NCBI GenBank assembly: GCA_946965045.2
Contig: OX337239.1
Location: forward strand, 1,550,001 to 1,614,000
From: Epithemia pelagica
Taxonomy: Eukaryota > Bacillariophyta > Bacillariophyceae > Surirellales > Surirellaceae
Reading direction: 5' to 3'
DNA: 64,000 nt
Shown: positions 20,316-31,979 of the stretch, in pieces
Layout: every line of letters starts with the position of its first letter
How positions within the stretch are numbered: the stretch's first letter is position 1
The notes under the pieces: generated by a model
Database searches by the model: none
Seen by the model: only the letters and a program-made list of their open reading frames with translations
What the model was told of the DNA's origin: nothing
Position numbers and translations under genes: made by a program

Positions 20316-21840
20316 AGGGTACTGTCGCTGGAAAGTGGTCTCGGTTACGATTTTGAAATTTGACAACCGAGTCGACACACAAAATCCGTAGGGGTAGCCA
20401 TTCTCGCCAGACAGAACCACAATGATGAAGCAACAGGAACAGTTGCTAGAGGGACCCCCTTTCTTGAACCTCAACTTTGAGCCCAACCGCAGACGAGATT
20501 CACAATCACTAGGGAGACCTGCGCTGGAATGTGATAATGAGGAACCTTGATATACGATGAATAGCCACTCTTTACTCTGTCCATTTGCCTCATTCGTGTC
20601 ATTGGTATTCTTCAGTCGCGCAAGATCACATGGATTCGGGATTCGACCTGCAGAGTATCTTTTCCATTTTTCTGAGTCCCCTTATTAAAGGATATATGAA
20701 ATTTGGGCCAAGAATGCAGGCGTGCATGGAATCTCGTCTTCTTTCCATCTTTCCACTCATACGTTGGCATTGTGAAAAATTACTCTGCTTATGCAATCCG
20801 CAATTCCTCATCATAGATTCTGGTGGGTCAGAGTAAACTGTTATTTAACTGATCATTCTATTGTTTCTCTCAGAGAGGAAAACACGTGAAATGAAAAGTA
20901 GGAATCCTCGTCTATGCTGGATTGCGATTGCGCCTTTTGTAGTACTCCCCGACAGCAATACCAAGCGTGGCACCTAAGGCTAGTGCATGACTGGGCTGCA
21001 ACTAGGGTTAGGGTTGACTGACGACGTCAGACCACTTCTCTACCTGTCGTAGACTCGAAATGGTCGACTAGCTATGGTGCCACTTTGTTTCTAGGTAGAG
21101 GTATTTGGGAGAAATCTTCAAATAGACACAGCTCACCCAAGTTTCATCCAATCCCACTCTTCCAATTCTATGACAACGGTAGTAAGCTTTTTGGACAAGA
21201 GAGTTGCTCATATCAAATGAAGGATCTATCCCATGGTCACTTGACCATGAAGATTGGGTTCATTGGCAACTTTCAATCACTCATTTCAGAAGGCATAGCC
21301 TTGTTGGTTCTGTCCTTTCTTATTTTATGAGCCGACAAACTCTTTAATTTTGGTTTCTATTTGATTGCTGTGTTCTTTCTGGGAATCGAAGGATGTCTCT
21401 TCGCTTTCACTTCATGTTCGTGTTTTTTACGAATGACTTCATCTGTTCGCTTTTCGCTTCTCCCTCTCTCGCTTTTACATTCTCTAGCTACTACTCCTAC
21501 TCGTTTTCACCTCTCTAGCCTAGGGACTACCTACCTAGGGAGGTAGGTGGCTCCTACTACTTTCTACTTTCTGCGTTCTAACAAGTGGTTGAAGACTAGT
21601 GGGCCAATATGATTCTTCTTCTTGTCTGGGGTCTGGGGTCATCAATAAAAAGTTCCAGTGATGGCCGGCCAGCAAAAGTTCCAGTTTGAATGAAGAGACA
21701 GGCCTAGGAGGTCATAAGTCACAACATCAGTCGAGGAGCACAAGAGGCATCCGGACAGTTTCTGCTGTGGACGTGAGCAGTGCTTTGAAAGGACTTGTGT
21801 TAAGAGAGAAGATAGTCGAATAGCGAGTAAGCAAAGCAAC
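20316..21840. other. Intergenic region without a recognisable gene
   Basis: Open frames here are short and featureless. A small hairpin (acctacct-aggg-aggtaggt) lies near 21526-21546. A double TTAGGG-like word near 21003 is too short to be an interstitial telomere block. The last few hundred bases are the presumed promoter of the secreted-protein gene. Confidence 0.5.
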
Positions 21841-24793
21841 ATGAAGAGGAATCCCATCTTGATAGTTGGATGGATTTTGCCTTGGATCAGCAATGTTTGT
21901 GCTGATCAAACTACTTTGCGACGCCACTTCTTGCATGGTGGTTTCGAGAATAAAGGTAAGAAGCCGATTTGTACCAGCTTTCTGATATGCTGAGCATAAC
22001 CTAGTTGATCAATCGCGAGCGCTCTCAACTCTCATGGTTTCGTTGTTTCCTGTAGTGAAGCAGACCCTTGAAAACCTACGGACGATCCTAAACGAAACAC
22101 GGAGCATCCAGAAAGCAAGTGATCAAGATCACACATACGATGATAAATATGCTCTTGTGGAATTTGCGACTATCAATACATGGAGGAGCATTCTCACGGC
22201 CTTCGATGAAGCTAACATTCTAAACATGACCGAGCTTGATGCGAACGGTTCATCGATTCTCATGCACATGGAAGGCAAACGAACATGTTATATGGTTGAA
22301 GAAAGAGAAGTTGAGGTCAAAGACCACAAGGTCAAATGGGAGACTGACGATGGTAGCTCGTTATCGAGAACAGAATCTCATTTTGTGACCAGGTACGATT
22401 GGGAAATCATAGAATCTTATGATATTGAACTATGCTTTGACTCCTGTTTGTCAAAGGACCAACGAAAAAGTCTGAAGAGCAGGAGAATGACAGTTTCTGT
22501 GAGCACTGCGACCAAGCATGAACCAGTGACTTGCCCACGTGTATTTGCTCCAAACCCAGTGGATATTTCCAGGATAGTGAATGAGGCACTTTCCCGCAAT
22601 CGGCATTTCAAGATTGAGCGAAATGCTGATTCCTGTAGGACACCAAGCCGAAACCATGACATTGAAGACGTTTTGAAGGCTCATAAATCTCTACACAAAT
22701 GGCTCGTTGATGTTGAGAATTATCTCAAATCGATATACACTCCAAAGGAGTATGTCGGGCCTACATTGGATGATGAAATGTTAAAGAAGCAAGTCACGTG
22801 GTACAGTGCTGTTCCGCTCTTTGAAAACTCTACTACATTGAGTCCGCATCGTATGGAAGTTATTCACCAGAAAGAGCGAGAAAGTCTCACTCACCTACTT
22901 TCTCTCGCGGCTGAACATTTTCCAGACGAACGAGCTCGCGACAATGTGTCTGTCAAAGAAGCTTCCTTGCTCGTGTTCGTTAGGCATGTTCTTGCTTTAC
23001 TTGAGATGCATTACGGATGTGTCCACATCGTGGAGGATATGTTACGAAAGCAACTGATTCAAGCCATCGGGAAGGAGATTGGTCCTGAGGATTTCCTTCA
23101 GTTCATGAGGTTCCATATGGATCGCTTGTTTGTCGACGAGCATCAACCAACGCCGTTCTCGATTGCTGTACGAAACGGAAATTCAACCCCAGTTGGAACC
23201 ATTTCCTTAGAAGAGCCAAATCTTGATGCGTCGCCGCCGGTCAAAGTTTTGAGCAGAAGAGTATCTGGATATGGACAACCTCCGATTCGCATTCCTCTGG
23301 ATGCCGCAACAAATATCGAAGTTACAGGTGATCGTTATTTATCTGGATGGATACGATATGGATTTGATTCCTCCTCTTTTGTGGATGGAAAGTTGGTTGC
23401 TCAGTCTAGGCAGTTCTCTAGCTTCGTTCTTTTGCTTGGTACGGTAACAGGACCAGAGAGCTTCGAAGCAAAACATGCCATCATCTTAAAGAACAAAGAT
23501 GAAGCAGTGATTCCAATCATTACCACGCCTCTTCCCAGCGCAAAAGAATTCAAAGATGCTATATCATCTTTGTCCCCTGAGCAACAGAGTTTTGCTCGTT
23601 CTTTCCGAGCCATGCAGCTTGAATCATCGGTATTTGGTATATGTGTTGTGCAATTGAAACCACAAATGGAAAAGCTGTTGAACCTTCCTGTTGGTTCTTT
23701 GGCCAAGGAAATACAACTGACCGAGGACCTAACTACTCTTTTTATCGAGCATCATATTCCGTCGGACCTCTTGTCTTTTGATGGGGACGACTCCGCTTCT
23801 CGAGAGGCCAAGGTGCATGTCGTCAAGACCAATGTTGAAGCAGTCAAGGATATCATCAAGGCAACGAAAGAACAGGCACTGCATGAATCTAAGGAACAAG
23901 CGAAAGCCCAGTTCCACGAAAGCGAAAGCGCTAAGTATCGTCGTTCCTCTGCGAGTGCCTCTCCAAGCTCTAGCCCTAGCGCCTCGCCAAGTTCTTATCC
24001 AAGTTCTCGCCCGAGCTCATATCCAAGCTCTAGCCCGAGCGCGTCACCAAGTGCTTCTCCAAGCTCTAGCCCGAGCGCGTCACCAAGTGCTTCTCCAAGT
24101 GCTAGCCCGAGCGCCTCGCCAAGTGCCGCTCCAAGTTCTAGCCCGAGCGCCACGCCAGATACCGCTCCACGCTCTAGCCCGAGCGCCTCGCCAAGTTCAC
24201 CTCCAAGCTCTAGCCCTAGTACTTCTCCGGATTCCGCCCCCTCCCCTACGACGAGTTCCACCACCAGTACTAATCCAGATTCTCTCTTGCGTCCAAATCA
24301 GAAACAGGGGGACGAGAACGATCAGGTTGGTCCACTCGACTTTACAAAAATTCCTTCATCCCTCGATACTATGATAGAACAGTATGACTCGGATGGATAC
24401 ATGAGATCCATGACGTTAACGGCAAGTCCAGTGTGGGCACTCAAGAAAAAGGCAAACATTCTTGTCGATCATGTATCAACATTTGCTGGAAAGAATGAAA
24501 TTCAAGATGCAAAACGACAAGCATTTGCCCTTCTTGATGCCATCACGCGTGGTGGTAACTTACCGGTTCACTGTGCCGAGTTTCATGTTGTTGTAGGAGT
24601 TTCGCACAATTTTGTAAATTCCGTCATGAAAACATTATACAAAGACAACATAAATCCAATCGAGAAAGCAGAGAAGTCATTGGTCCTTCTTGGCTCACAA
24701 ATCTTTGACAAAGAACCTAAATCGTTTGTCCACACGCGACATCATCACCTTCTCGAATGGTTCGACACTGAGTCGGAAGAAAAAGCCAAGTAA
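21841..24793 (+). CDS. Secreted 950-aa protein with Ser/Pro-rich repeat domain, unknown function
   Basis: Exon 1 (21841-21955) is easily missed: it encodes MKRNPILIVGWILPWISNVCA, a clear signal peptide, and ends AAAG|gtaag. The intron (21956-22055) ends ttgtttcctgtag and exon 2 continues in phase as VKQTLENLRTILNE to 24793; the total coding length is a multiple of three. The middle of the protein (residues about 40-640) is mixed alpha/beta and unrecognised. At 23950-24270 lies a repeat of about 100 residues built from (S/A)SPS units, typical of extracellular O-glycosylated linkers. A C-terminal domain of about 170 residues follows (ITRGGNLPVHCAEFHVVVGV). The signal peptide and linker suggest a cell-wall or extracellular protein; its biochemical role is unknown. 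Confidence 0.8.
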
Positions 24794-24994
24794 CTTAAGT
24801 TAATTGGTACTATGAAGGAACATAGAGTAATCGTCATGTTCGACCTTGAAATCTAACATTGCTTTCGACGTCATATATCCATGAATTCTCGTAACGATAC
24901 AATAGCATGATACAATAGCATGGGACAGACACACGGTGCACCGATTTGACTGTTTGTACTATAACACTTCCATCTACAGATCAAGCTGTTATGA

Positions 24995-26226
24995 CTAAAA
25001 ACCGGCTGAGAATGGGTTTCGCAAGCAAAGAAATTTACCCCCGGGTCGATCGGCACACGCCAGATCTTTCGCTTCAGCCGCTGTCTCCTTCTTGGCCTGT
25101 CTAATTCTTTTCAATGCCTTGAGTTTCTCTTCTGCGTCTTTCACATCATCATCTGCATCAAGGAAATCTTTCCTGGTAAGACGAGCCCGTTCATCGCGAA
25201 TGTCGCGACTTTCCAAGGGCATATCCAAATCACCGGAGGATCCTCCACTTCCTGAAAACGGATTCGGAAGAGCAACCTTTGGCAAATCAACCTTTGGAAG
25301 GTCCACCTTGGGGATATCAACCTTTGGAACATCCACTTTGGGAATATCGACCTTTGGCACGTCGACCTTCGGGATATTTAGATCATAATCCGGAAGATCG
25401 ACCTTTGGGGTGTCAATTTTTGGCATGCTGAACTTGGGCATGGACAGTTTCGGCATGTCTGGCATATCAATTTTCGGCATGTCCGGAACGTCTATCTTTG
25501 GCATGTCTGGCAATTCAACTTTGGGTAAATCAACCTTTGGTGCCTCAACCTTTGGAGGAGCTGGTTTGCTCTCGACTTTAGGTACATCGATCTTTGGAAT
25601 GTCGACCTTAGGTAGACTGATAGAGGGCATGGAGATTTCTGGCATTTTTGGACTTTCGTCCTTCTTTTCTTCCACCACTTTCTTTTCCTCTACAACTTTC
25701 TTTTCTTCTAATTTTTTCTCCTCTTTCTTCTCTTCAGGCTTCTTTTCCTCGACGACAAAATCATCCTTTTTAGTAAAGTCAAGGTCACCAAAAGGGTTGA
25801 AAGCAGGGGGCGCCTTGGTATTGTCGCTGACTTTCCCTCCAAGTGCCTCACCATAACTAGGAAGGGAGAAATCCATTGTTTCAACGCCAGCTACGACGAT
25901 ACTGGACGGAGCCTGTGAATCTACAGAAACATCTGAAAAACAAAAACCATTAGTGAGAAGTGAGCAAGGGTCGCGAGATACCTTCAAGTAAAACCAGCGA
26001 ACATACAACTAGGTTCCGCTGCAAAAGAAGCTTGGGACGCGAATACCAAACCAGCCACCACTGGTGCCAGAGCAGCGCCCCAGTTGATGTTGCGATCCTT
26101 GGGGGCTTGCGCCTCTGCCGACAACGTAGATGAATGCCTCATTGTTGATGCCATCATCTGCGGCGTGAAGGCAGATGCACCTCCGAAGGTAGCGATGGTC
26201 GCTAGTACAACTGCTGAATACTTCAT
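24995..26226 (-). CDS. Thylakoid-lumen-type protein with PKVD repeats, unknown function
   Basis: Exon 1 is 26226-26007 and exon 2 is 25932-24995, with a 74-bp intron (gtatgt...tttttcag). The 385-aa product starts with an ER signal ending GGASAF|TP, the plastid-import motif of diatoms. It is followed by a transit stretch and a second hydrophobic segment ending in an A-x-A-type site (VVAGLVFASQASFAA|EPS), as in thylakoid-lumen proteins. The mature part has MDFSLPSYGEALGG, a Lys/Glu-rich stretch (about residues 125-155), and then some 25 copies of a 4-6 residue unit such as PKVDI/PKVDV/MPKID. The C-terminal helix is charged (DADDDVKDAEEKLKALKRIRQ) and contains two Cys at the end. The repeat suggests an extended structural or binding role. 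Targeting is well supported; function is not. Confidence 0.83.
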
Positions 26227-26888
26227 CTTGTCAACAAAACAAATCCAAAGATTCCTATCAAAGACGATGATTGGATATCAATACCCCAGAAGACACTTGC
26301 GTTGGGATCGGATATCGGAACAGATCTCTCTCTTGCAAAAAGATGCCCAGGAGGAGGATTTGACTTCAAAATGGTGCCTGACATCTGGTTGTCAAAGGCG
26401 ACTCAACATGACGTCATAAACGTCTTTATGCCTTATGACTCCCTTGTCGCATATCGCGCTCGCTCTGATGTCGCCGGCACGGGGAGCGACCCGCGAGATC
26501 GCGGACGTTTTTTTTTGTCACACCGTTTTTGTTGTTGTGAGCGAAGGGGACTCGTTCCCTTGGGAATCGCCATGTGCTCATATACGGCATGCGCGCAAAA
26601 ATCCAATAATTCGAAGAAATCCACCTAAGTATTCGAAGTTGGACGAGCAACTGCCTCCTCACGCAGGGCAGAAGGGCCTAAGTACACTCGCGTCTGTCAC
26701 ACAGGGCCGACCCTGTCGTGCCGCACAAATCAAAAGCAGAAATTCCTCCAAACACACAACAACGGGAGAGGAAGTGTTGCTCCGACCCGACAACATTCTC
26801 CTGTTCACAATTTCTGCCTTCCGTAAACCATACTTTCTGCCACTGTAATCACTTGCTTCGCAATAAAAGTGAATCAATTCTATTGAAG
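26227..26888. promoter_or_regulatory. Bidirectional promoter region
   Basis: These 660 bp separate the divergent lumen-protein gene and the His-rich protein gene and must hold both promoters. No exact element could be assigned. A small palindrome (cgcgagatcgcg) lies near 26492, and several tgacgtca-like words (for example acgtcat near 26412) could be bZIP/CRE-type sites. Confidence 0.5.
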
Positions 26889-28824
26889 ATGGACAACATG
26901 ATCAAGGCGGTGCAGATTCGAGCTGAAGGGGCTGGGTCTGGTTGTCCTCCGTCTGTTTCTCTCCATCAGCATCATCGCCCAAGCTATGAAACTGGAAGTG
27001 GAGCAGTCCCCCCAAATTCGTCTTCTGAGATGGAAAGTCACAGTCGTAGCTCAACAAACCATGGAATTCGTGGCAATGGACCTCACTCTCACTATTTGGA
27101 ATCTGGGTCACAATCTTATTACGGCAGTCGCCACCACCATCATCATCACTCCGTACATCGCCATTCTTCATCGTCCCACCACCATATTCATCGCCATTCT
27201 TCGGCTAACGGACACCAACAGCACTTTCATTACAATTCGGCTAGGCAAAGTGGACAGTATCATCATCACGGGCCACGCGCACCGTCTCAGCATCAATCAC
27301 AGAGACACTATCCTTCAAATCCCATGCACCATAGCCGAACCAGTAACCAGATACCAAATGGACCAGCGGAGACAAGCACAGGACCAAACACTGTCAGTCA
27401 TGGAAGCAATCGAATGGATAATGGGAGAATGGAGAACAGTAAAACACTTCATCCTCCACCAAGATCGCATGCTCATCACCATTTTCCTCATCACAACGGT
27501 CCTTCATCTAATCACGTCCACCCCCAAAATAACGTCCATAGAGCCGTTTTTCATCATGGACGACCTCCGCATCCGTCTACACATGGACGACCACCCCATG
27601 CTCCCAGATCTCAAAAGCAGTGTGGCAACGAAACGAAGAGCTCTAACAGTGTTAAACAAGACACACCTGCATCGCCCTCTTCTAGTGCTGTTGTGAAAGC
27701 CCCCGCACGTCCAATGCCCTTGCAACCAGTGCCTCAAAACCCTAACATCCCATCGCCTCACGTTCAAAAACCAAGCGATAAGAAAGGTCCACCAAAACCA
27801 GAAACAAAAGATGTTGTTGAGCAACCCAAGTTAGATGCAAAGCCTACAACGATAGAGCCCGCTGCTAGCAAAGAAAATTCAGATGTTAAAGACGCACCTC
27901 ACTCGACACAAAAGCAGCCAAAGACGAACCCATTCATGGCAATGAAATCTCCTGTAACTCTGTGCTTCGAACGGATGCTCGGAGCTGGTAAGTACCCATT
28001 CTCGAGAATGCTGATACGATTTACCTTACTAACCGGGTTCGCCTGCTTTCATAGCCCACTATCTAGCGCACAATCCCACCCCAGATGTTGTTAGAGAAAA
28101 ACTGAGCAAGAAACGAAAAGAAGCTGAGAAGGAGAACGAACTCCGACCCATAAAGCAAGAACATGAAGAACTGGTGCTTGAGCCTGTTGGTTTGGCTTAT
28201 GACGAAGTGAAGCCAAAACGCGCGAAAACACATGTCACATCGTCGGGGACGATCATTGAAGGCGGCGAAGGAAATCCATTTATTGAGCTCGAAAATGACG
28301 AAGAACTGCTGCAAAAGGTTATTCTCCAAATGGCGTTGATCAGTGAGAGCAAGGAGACAAAGCGTGTTGTTACAGAGCCTGTGTCGAATACAATTGGTGA
28401 AGGCTTTTACTGGCGTGATTATCCAGTTCTGGAAGAGATCCTTTTTGACAATATGAAGAACTATTACAACATGTCGTCACAAAATCGCCAATCTCGACAC
28501 CAGCAAGAATTCAATAATCGGTTGGTTGTTAGCATCCGCCAAGCTGCTGCAGATTGTGGATATGACTTCGAGCCTGCTTTCAATGATAAAAGACTACGGG
28601 ATCGTATCCGATGCTTTTACAAAACTCATTTACAGAATGCCAAGAAGCGCCTTGCTACTCTTCAGAAACATCCAAACTCTCCCATTCACCAGTCTCATCT
28701 TCGCATCTACATTCGATGTGTCAAAGAGAACATGAGTGTGGAGGATAGCGAGGCATTGGAGTCGGGCAGTGGGGCCGCTCCAAGTGTTGTTTTGCGCAAA
28801 CGCAAACAAGAGGGAACGCACTAG
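26889..28824 (+). CDS. His-rich, probably nuclear protein with a conserved-looking C-terminal domain
   Basis: Exon 1 is 26889-27987 and exon 2 is 28055-28824 (67-bp intron, gtaagt...catag); the joined frame gives 622 aa. I chose the ATG at 26889 (MDNMIKAVQIRAEG) because upstream open sequence lacks an ATG. Residues 20-240 are extremely His/Ser/Pro/Asn-rich, including HHHHHHS and many HH pairs. A Pro/Lys linker follows. Across the splice the protein reads MLGAAHYLAHNPTPD, then a basic KLSKKRKEAEK likely to be a nuclear localisation signal. The C-terminal 150 residues are compact and helical (GFYWRDYPVLEEILFDNMKN, NNRLVVSIRQAAADCGYDF, DKRLRDRIRCFYKTHLQNAK) and look like a conserved, possibly DNA-binding domain. 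I do not recognise the family. Confidence 0.8.
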
Positions 28825-29266
28825 GCCGTGCACCATATTCGGCGGAACGGGTTGTATATGTACAAATACAACTAGCAACGAGACAAACTTTTTTAATTCT
28901 TTTTCGGCCCAGATTGAAATGTTAAAACGAAATAAGTAATTATTTAAAGCGCTATTTCCAATGCGTAGCAGTGAGAGTCCATTGGTTTTCGTTATTGCTC
29001 AAGTTCAATGTGCGTCGGAAAATTAGTGTGTCCAAAACGCTTTCCTTGTACTCGGACTTCTTCGCCTCGCGCGTTACTCTACCTCCAGAAGTGGCCGGCG
29101 AGATTCAGTTTGTCACACTCGACACGCGCCAGCCGATGCTTCTGGTTTCAGCGCGATGGGCACGTTTTGATCCAGGGACGACCGGGAGGAAGTTTTAAAT
29201 TGGTTGATGCGGAGAAGAGCAGCAGCAGTCCGTCTCGTCGTCGCGAGATTGCTGCGTTGAAAGTTG
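28825..29266. other. Short intergenic region
   Basis: Tandem spacing between two plus-strand genes. No separate gene is seen. The open frames at 28971-29266 run into the next gene's 5' end and are probably leader. Confidence 0.45.
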
Positions 29267-31849
29267 ATGGATCGTCCAAATAACAGCCCAAAGGCTAGAA
29301 AGCCACTTCACATGGTGTTTCCGAAGAGACCCCCTCCTCGTCCATCAGCTCGTAAGCCTCCTTCATCTGTACTCCGGGTATACGAGGATTCTGAAGAAAC
29401 TGTCGGCACAACTCGTCGGCAGATATTCCTTACTAGTAGTACCCAACAAACCCGTGCTCTGAATGTGGAACCTTCCTTTTCTTCTTCGTCTCCAAGTTCA
29501 TCCAATATCACCCCGGTCAACCGAAAGGCGAGTGAAGATGCTTCCCATCCAACCAAGAAGCGGAAAGGGACACCAAAGAAACCTGCGGTGGGTGGTGGGA
29601 AGGAAAACTCTGATTCCTTGGACTTTCTAGCCCCGAACGAAACAGTCTCAAGACGCACTTCATCCGCAGCCAAAAGCCTGTTTCAACCGTCTTATAGTCG
29701 AACTGACGAAGATGTTTCAATCGGGGCGACCTCGGTTGACGACGCAATAATCGATCCTTGGGAAGTTGCACGACAGCTGAGTCCTGATCAGCAGCGCAAA
29801 CAGTATTGGCAACTGTGTTATGGAACGGAAAATGGGAGTGATCAGAGTGTTTCATACCACAGTTGGTCTGCACAACGCATCAAACCCAATAAGAGTTGGT
29901 GAGTAGACGTGCCCTGTCAGGAGATTGATTCAACGTTGGATACGACTTACATTTGATTCACCTGGTGTACAGCTTGTCAAAGACAACGATAGAAACGCCT
30001 TTGCATCTGACAGAAGGGATGGTCATGTCTCCTACCTTGGACAACCTAAAAGCAGCATCTTATAGAACACCGCAGTCTTCTCCAAAGTACCAGAGCTTGG
30101 GAGATGAAAACGATTCTTCCAATGCAAGAAATGTCCGGTTTGGACCAACCCGGGTGGCAGAGTATGAAGCTAATGACCCTTCGCTAACAATGACACCAAT
30201 GCCAGCAGATGAAGCTGCAAGGCGCTATCCAACTGAGATGAAAGCTCAGACAGAAGCCGAAACTTCGTTGCTTCTGGAAACAAAGGAGAACACGGCTTTG
30301 TTGGACGAATGGGATGACCAAGAGGACTACAGTAGCGAAGATTTAGGCTTCTCGCTCATTGAGCAATCAGATGACAGCAGTGACGAGGAACATGTTTCCA
30401 ATCGTGTTGTTCGCCAGCCTCCAAAAAGCCGCAGGTCTTCATCATATTTCATGCCAGCAGCCGGATCTCATACATTGCTAGAGGACGAGCAAAACGAGAA
30501 AACGAACGATGCAACAATACTTCGCCCCGGATGTTCTGATGATGCTCAGTCCTCAGGGTCGCCTGTCATTCTTGACGATTACGGACAAGAGCAACCGGAT
30601 GGCAGTCACGAAAGTGGATCAAAAATTGATTCAGCATGGAGAAAAAGATCCTTCTTATCTCTACCCGCCAATGAATCAGCGCGTACTGTTGACTATGACT
30701 CCGAAAACGAGGATACAGAGAAAAGTGAATTGAGCGATTTGAGTAGCGCGTGCACTGAAGAAACGTTGACCCCTAGTAACCGTGGAAAGGAACAATCGCG
30801 TATAAACGGAATGGGCTCCGTCGACTTTCCCAGACTATCTCTCACTTCACCATTGTACTCTCCACTTGCTGACGACCGTTCTTGTGTGAATGAGAGTGAA
30901 GATGGAAGTGTCCCCGACGACAGTTCCCGTGATACGGCTACTTCTCAACAGACTCAGCCATCTGCATCACAAAAGTAAGTGCCCGTCGAAACTAACAGAT
31001 ACATCAAGTTGACGAAAAGGAAATCTCAATCATGGCATGTGCTGGTGAAGCAAGAAAATGACGGTTCAAAACCTCAATACTTCGGTTGTGCCACTCACTG
31101 GTACAGAAAAAGGCGGAAACAAACCAAACATCGACAGCAAAAGCACATGGCAAGGTCTTGTTGGAGAGCTTATTGAGGCCACGGCGTTATTGAAAAGTAA
31201 GCAGAGTCGACCTGATCTCTCCTTACTTACCAGACTCGTGGAAGGTGCTCGTGAACGGATAAAAAAGGCGCACGTTGAAAGAATGAGAATCGTCGCTCTT
31301 TCCCTTCGTTGTGAGAAACGGCATTTGGAGTGTTCAATGCTAGCTCTGGAAATGAACATCGGTGCTCTTTCAAGAGCAAGAGAGCTCTCTGTAAGGAGGC
31401 AAAATCGGGATCTTTATCTTGAACTGAAACGAGTCCAGAACGAGACGATGGAACATTCTGAGTGCCAAAAGTTGGTGCTCTCGCTTTCTTCGTCCCTGAT
31501 TGAGGATGCTTTACAGATTGAGTTTGTAGCCAACACCTTCGAAGTAAAGTTCGTTGCGCATTCAAACTGCATGCAGTGGTATATACCTGGAGAGACCATC
31601 CATATAACAGCTGATGCTTCTTCGGGGGTGATAGATAAGATTCAGTTCCTGGACATTCCAGTTTCGAATTCTTTATCAGATTCAGATAGCCGGTATAAAG
31701 ATGAATGCAAAGCACTGCTGAAGGAAGAGATGAAGCTATTGCAGTCTGCGACGGTTGAACTGGATGTATCCGTTGTTGTTTATCAACTTCTCATATTCTT
31801 GAGTCGACTCGACATGCACTACATGTCAGCCACTTTGCCTCAAATGTAA
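29267..31849 (+). CDS. Large disordered plus coiled-coil protein, possibly KNL1/Spc7-like kinetochore scaffold
   Basis: Three exons: 29267-29898, 29973-30974 and 31051-31849, with introns gtgagt...tacag and gtaagt...gtgaag; all phases agree, giving 810 aa. The N-terminal two thirds is acidic, Ser/Pro-rich and disordered, with basic patches (KKRKGTPKK) suited to a nuclear protein. Near residue 250 it has RNVRF, which fits the R/K-x-V-x-F docking motif for protein phosphatase 1, followed by SLTMTPMPADEAARRY. The C-terminal 250 residues begin with a long coiled coil (ARERIKKAHVERMRIVALSLRCEKRHLE) and end in a beta-rich segment (FEVKFVAHSNCMQWYIPGETIHI). This order resembles KNL1/Spc7 (PP1 site, disordered repeats, coiled coil, RWD). 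The resemblance is architectural only and the kinetochore assignment is weak. Confidence 0.72.
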
Positions 31850-31979
31850 ACCGATAAACCCAGAGAGGAACCTCGTGCCTCAGACACAGTGTCGCATACG
31901 GACTTAGGTTTGATTTCATAGTCAACATCAATACGAATAGACATAATTAGAGGCCAAAATCAATATATAGAAGCCTTAG

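Noticed and set aside
21000-21020. Interstitial telomere-like repeat (agggttaggg)
   Set aside because: Only about two units; too short to separate from chance.
23995-24264. ORF with LGLELGEALG repeats on the minus strand
   Set aside because: Antisense shadow of the Ser/Pro repeat in the secreted protein gene.
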